From SOIA01 sp964348015 (GTDB taxonomy: Bacteria > Acidobacteriota > Aminicenantia > Aminicenantales > Aminicenantaceae), in the NCBI GenBank assembly GCA_964348015.1, contig CAYGBC010000050.1:62001-126000 (forward strand): a stretch of DNA of 64,000 bases. The letters are read 5' to 3'. Positions 61,021 to 64,000 of this stretch are shown piece by piece. Positions within the stretch are counted from its first letter, which is position 1; each line of letters opens with the position of its first letter. The notes under the pieces are model-generated. The model was not told the origin of the DNA, did not search any database, and saw only the letters and a list, made by a program, of their open reading frames with translations. The position numbers and the translations under genes are program-made.

Positions 61021-61899
61021 TCAAATCAATCCTTTGTCTTTCAATACAGGCTTTGGGTCGACATAATGCAGGTCAAATCTCAAAGTTTTCTCAGGACAGC
61101 CCAGAGCCATCGCCAGTATTTGAGTGAAATAAAGAATCGGGATACTCTTGAATTCTGGGAATAGTTTCGCCGTTTCTTTCTGGCGGTGATCAAGATTGAA
61201 AGCGCAGAGAGGACAGCTCACGGTGACTGCGTCTGCACCCTGGGATTGGGCCGATGAGAGAATTTGAAAGGTTCGCTCGGCCACGATCTCTGGCTTGTCG
61301 ACTGTCTGATAAGACGCGCAGCACTCTGTCTTGTACGGGAAATCTATCGGGTCTGCCCCGAGAACCGTGGTGAGGGTTTCCAGTATCGTCGGATTTTCCA
61401 CGTCGTCTAACCCGATCTCTTTGGGGCGGACTAGCAGACAACCGTAGTAATTGGCGACTTTCAAACCTCGGAGAGGCTTGACCACTTGCTGTGCAATGGT
61501 CTCGAATTTGACCTCATCCCTCAAAAGCTCCAGCAAATGAAGAACTTTCACATCTCCCTGGTATTCCACTTCCTCCTTGTACATAAAATTATTGATCTTT
61601 TCGAGGCTTTCCGGGTCGGATTTGACACGTTCGTTCGCGCTTTTCAGTGTGTTAAAGCACATCGCGCAGAGAGTCATCAGGCTGTCAGAATTGGATTCTT
61701 TAGTCCGGATAAGGTTGCGGATGGGGGCCACGTGATGGATCAGGTCATCGGTGGCGAGGGAGAAAACGGTTCCACAGCAGTTCCAACGCGGAAGTTCTTC
61801 GACCTGTATTCCAAGCTTATTCAGTGAACATATGGTTGAGTCTTCAAAATTTTTCGCATTGTTTTTCAGAGTACAACCAGGGTAATAACTGACTTTCAT
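61021..61899 (-). CDS. hdrB: Heterodisulfide-reductase subunit B-like protein
   Basis: A 292-residue protein with two CCG domains: YPGCTLK, RWNCCGTVF and LCAMCFNTL in the first, YYGCLLVRP, ECCASYQTVD and SCPLCAFNLD in the second. In methanogens these bind the non-cubane iron-sulfur clusters that reduce the CoM-CoB disulfide; in other bacteria the acceptor is unknown, often proposed to be a thiol or disulfide such as DsrC-related partners. No dsrC is present in this window. AAGGAATC lies before the ATG. Confidence 0.9.
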   Translation of the reverse strand: MKVSYYPGCTLKNNAKNFEDSTICSLNKLGIQVEELPRWNCCGTVFSLATDDLIHHVAPIRNLIRTKESNSDSLMTLCAMCFNTLKSANERVKSDPESLEKINNFMYKEEVEYQGDVKVLHLLELLRDEVKFETIAQQVVKPLRGLKVANYYGCLLVRPKEIGLDDVENPTILETLTTVLGADPIDFPYKTECCASYQTVDKPEIVAERTFQILSSAQSQGADAVTVSCPLCAFNLDHRQKETAKLFPEFKSIPILYFTQILAMALGCPEKTLRFDLHYVDPKPVLKDKGLI

Positions 61900-61945
61900 T
61901 ATGATTCCTTATGATATGATTATTATTGTGTATCATAATCTCAAA

Positions 61946-62353
61946 TCAAGAGGTGAATTTCCTCAGGTTGCTGATGATCGCGATCGGAGGAACATCACCT
62001 TTTTCCGAATCAGAAAGTTTTTCGACTTTGACGTGGTCTTCTCTCTTGCGCAGCAGTATTTGTCTGAGAGCTTCGATGACTTCAGCGATATTGATGCCTT
62101 TCGGACAGCGTGCGTTACATGTGAAGCATGACGCGCAGATCCAGATGGCTTTGGATTTCAGGAGTTCATCCTTGAAACCAAGCTGGGCATAACGGATGAT
62201 CTGATTGGGAAGAATATCCATTTGGGAGACAGCCGGACAGCCCGCGGAGCACTTCCCGCATTGGTAGCAGGCGAGGAGATTCTGATTGCTTAATTCTTGA
62301 ACCTTGGCGATGAAAGGGTCTTTTATTTTTTTCTTAGATATGTTGATTCTCAT
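61946..62353 (-). CDS. hdrC: Heterodisulfide-reductase subunit C-like protein
   Basis: A 135-residue ferredoxin-like protein with CYQCGKCSAGCPAVSQMDI and CASCFTCNARCPKGINIAEV, the two [4Fe-4S] sites of HdrC, which passes electrons from HdrA to HdrB. A TTG at 62383 would add ten residues; I choose the ATG at 62353. It is the first gene of the hdr-kor-flox-frd operon and is followed by hdrB after 46 bases. Confidence 0.85.
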   Translation of the reverse strand: MRINISKKKIKDPFIAKVQELSNQNLLACYQCGKCSAGCPAVSQMDILPNQIIRYAQLGFKDELLKSKAIWICASCFTCNARCPKGINIAEVIEALRQILLRKREDHVKVEKLSDSEKGDVPPIAIISNLRKFTS

Positions 62354-62857
62354 GAGAATCCGTTCTTTCAAAATAAGGGGCAAATCCCTATAGTTAATAT
62401 AGGAATTATAGAGAAAAGGATTACTTTACAGTAAAACACAATTCCAAAAATGTGTCAAGAAGATTTCATAATATTTTAATATTTTCTACATCCGGCTTAA
62501 AGGAAAAGAAAACAAGAATAGTTCAAGAGGAAGGAATTTCAGAGAAGATAGGGGAGAAGCTGTTGGAAATGCGCAGGTGTTCAAGCTATCAAATTGAAAC
62601 TCAAGGGATTTATGGAGTATTCCATCTCGAAGGCCTGAAACCTGCAAAAGAATTCGTCGATGAGTCAAAGTCAAAGGAATGGATAATGCTCACATGAGAG
62701 TCAGTATTGGCTCTGTTGGCATTCTGTCATCTGATTGAGTCGTGTTTACAATTGAATGGGAATATAATAACCTTTAAAATCAATCCTTAGAGGATTGAGT
62801 GAACCGAGTCATCCCAAGACTCAATTGAGCCATCAATTCAGGAAAAAGGAGAGAGAT
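62354..62857. other. Intergenic region, 504 bases, between divergent genes
   Basis: It holds the minus-strand promoter for hdrC (62430-62458), a perfect TATAAT on the plus strand at 62763-62768 (without a good -35) before the peptidase gene, and an 8-base-pair hairpin at 62780-62798 (TCAATCCT with AGGATTGA). A short frame at 62452-62697 was rejected. No other gene was recognised. Confidence 0.5.
62430..62458 (-). promoter_or_regulatory. Candidate promoter for the hdr-kor-flox-frd operon
   Basis: TTGACA (62458-62453), a 17-base spacer and TTTACT (62435-62430) on the minus strand, about 75 bases upstream of the hdrC start. A perfect TATAAT also occurs at 62410-62405 but without a fitting -35. 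Confidence 0.45.
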
Positions 62858-64000
62858 ATGATGAGAAAAACGCCTGTTTTCGTTATTTTCCTCTGCATGT
62901 TAGGCTTGATTTCTTGCCGACCGGAATCACCCCAGCCCACTGATGCCGAGGAGGCATTGATCTATGAACCGGGGGGCATGTGGCTGCCGCAGCAAGTTCC
63001 GGAAATCCACGGCGAAACCCTAAAAAAGATGGGTCTGGATATTGACCCGGAAGTGTTTTCCAATCCCCTGCAATTCCCTTTGAATGCCATAATCAGTCTC
63101 GGAGGATGTTCGGCCTCATTCATCAGTCCGGACGGGCTGATCATCACAAACTACCATTGTGTCCGAGGATACCTGCAGTACAACTCGACCAGGGATAACA
63201 ACCTCCTCCACACAGGATTCCTGGCTAATAATCGTGAAGAGGAAATATCCGCCGGTCCGACGGCCCGGGTGTATGTCACCACCGCTGTCATCGATGTCAC
63301 TGACCGCATGTTGAAGGGGATAGACGAGATAGAAGACGGTCTCGAAAGGTACAGTGAAATGGAAAAACGGGAAAAGGCGATCATCAAGGAATTCGAGGAA
63401 GACAATCCTGATTCCCGCTGCGAGGTGGCCAACTTCTACGGCGGAGGGCAGTACTATGTGATTGTCAGGCTGGAAATCCGTGATGTCCGTCTGGTCTATG
63501 CTCCTCATCGAGGAATCGGAGAGTTCGGAGGAGACATCGACAACTGGATGTGGCCCCGCCACACCGGCGATTTTTCACTGCTCAGAGCTTATGTGGGGAA
63601 GAATGGCAAACCCGCGGATTACTCTGTGGATAATGTTCCGTTCAAACCGAAAGCCTATCTGCGCGTTTCCAAAGAGGGTTACAAGTCAGGGGACCTCGCT
63701 TTTGTTATCGGTTATCCCGGGAGCACCGAGCGGTTGACCACGGCCCTGGAAACTCGATTCGAGATTGATCAGCACCTGCCCTGGAGGATCGATTTTTTTC
63801 AGACCTACATTGATGCTGTCCATCAAACAGTCGGAGATGATAAAGATTTGGAGATCAAAGCCGCCCGAATAATATCCGGCCTGGAAAACAGCAAAAAGAA
63901 CTCTATCGGGGTCTTAGAAGGCGCTCGAAAAAAAGATATCGTCCGCGAGAAGCTCCAGAAAGAAAAGGAATTGCAGGAATGGATCGGGGATGATTCTGAG
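62858..64000 (+). CDS. S46-family dipeptidyl peptidase-like lipoprotein, 3' end cut off
   Basis: The 381 residues seen begin with a signal peptide ending in a lipobox, LISC (about residue 19), so it is probably a lipoprotein. GGMWLPQQVPEI, LGGCSASFISPDGLIITNYHC and GEFGGDIDNWMWPRHTGDFS are the S46 signatures: the first contains the catalytic histidine before the cysteine and the last the catalytic aspartate. Known S46 enzymes cleave dipeptides from peptide N-termini in the periplasm. The usual TNHHC is TNYHC here; I believe the catalytic histidine is the one retained. The serine region lies beyond the window. AAGGAGAGAG precedes the ATG at 62858. Confidence 0.85.
   Translation, partial: MMRKTPVFVIFLCMLGLISCRPESPQPTDAEEALIYEPGGMWLPQQVPEIHGETLKKMGLDIDPEVFSNPLQFPLNAIISLGGCSASFISPDGLIITNYHCVRGYLQYNSTRDNNLLHTGFLANNREEEISAGPTARVYVTTAVIDVTDRMLKGIDEIEDGLERYSEMEKREKAIIKEFEEDNPDSRCEVANFYGGGQYYVIVRLEIRDVRLVYAPHRGIGEFGGDIDNWMWPRHTGDFSLLRAYVGKNGKPADYSVDNVPFKPKAYLRVSKEGYKSGDLAFVIGYPGSTERLTTALETRFEIDQHLPWRIDFFQTYIDAVHQTVGDDKDLEIKAARIISGLENSKKNSIGVLEGARKKDIVREKLQKEKELQEWIGDDSE

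Noticed and set aside
62452..62697. Plus-strand frame of 81 codons with a GTG start
   Set aside because: It overlaps the hdrC promoter, has no ribosome site and no recognised family; a real small gene cannot be fully excluded.

Overview
The window is bacterial chromosome from an anaerobic, diderm organism. Evidence for a second membrane is a TonB-dependent receptor (47616-50396) and an S46-type exported peptidase (62858-64000). Evidence for anaerobic life is a complete heterodisulfide-reductase / 2-oxoacid:ferredoxin oxidoreductase / flavin-oxidoreductase gene block (50426-62353). Hanks-type kinases fused to WD40-like or TPR sensor regions, split glycine decarboxylase, a CarboxypepD_reg TonB receptor and an S46 peptidase together resemble Acidobacteriota-like lineages such as Candidatus Aminicenantes; that placement is inference from gene content only. 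No rRNA, tRNA, CRISPR array, insertion sequence or phage gene was recognised.

Layout. 1-6735: a cut-off exported protein, an SdiA-regulated-like lipoprotein candidate, two NTT (Tlc-type ATP/ADP translocase family) membrane proteins, and a pair made of a degenerate PI3K/HipA-fold protein and a PPP-type phosphatase. 6930-17599: a Ser/Thr kinase with a WD40-like sensor, then PilZ, STAS, two tandem NTT-HEAT fusions and an FHA-GAF-PP2C phosphatase; this looks like a signalling module built around NTT-type membrane proteins. 17852-23027: a five-gene minus-strand set (NCS1-type permease, DUF1177, AroM-like, D-lyxose isomerase-like, PfkB kinase), probably a catabolic operon of unknown substrate. 23434-31519: a kinase-TPR protein and a 1750-residue exported multidomain protein with a striking NPAVF pentapeptide array. 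31927-36585: a Gld-like ABC transporter operon. 36892-46597: argS, then gcvT, gcvH, gcvPA, gcvPB, glyQ and glyS, a glycine cleavage and glycine charging cluster. 46715-50396: a PilZ protein and a TonB receptor. 50426-62353: thirteen tightly packed minus-strand genes in the order hdrC-hdrB-korD-korA-korB-korC-hdrA-mvhD/floxD-floxC-floxB-floxA-frdB-frdA. 62858-64000: an S46 peptidase running off the right edge.

How the genes work together. The 12-kb hdr-kor-flox-frd block can be read as one electron-transfer unit: a 2-oxoacid:ferredoxin oxidoreductase supplies or takes reduced ferredoxin, HdrA with FloxA-D links ferredoxin and NAD(H), and HdrBC and/or the soluble fumarate-reductase-like FrdAB accept electrons. 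The NTT-HEAT block pairs two duplicated transporter-like proteins with a phosphorylatable STAS protein, a PP2C phosphatase and an adjacent kinase, so reversible phosphorylation may control, or be controlled by, the transporter-HEAT proteins. Several genes (9749, 15923, 23027 minus, 38829 minus) have good sigma70-like promoters ending only 7-14 nt before the start codon and no Shine-Dalgarno sequence, suggesting leaderless or near-leaderless mRNAs. A dispersed repeat with the core GAGATTGCC...CTCGCAATGACA occurs at least seven times between genes.
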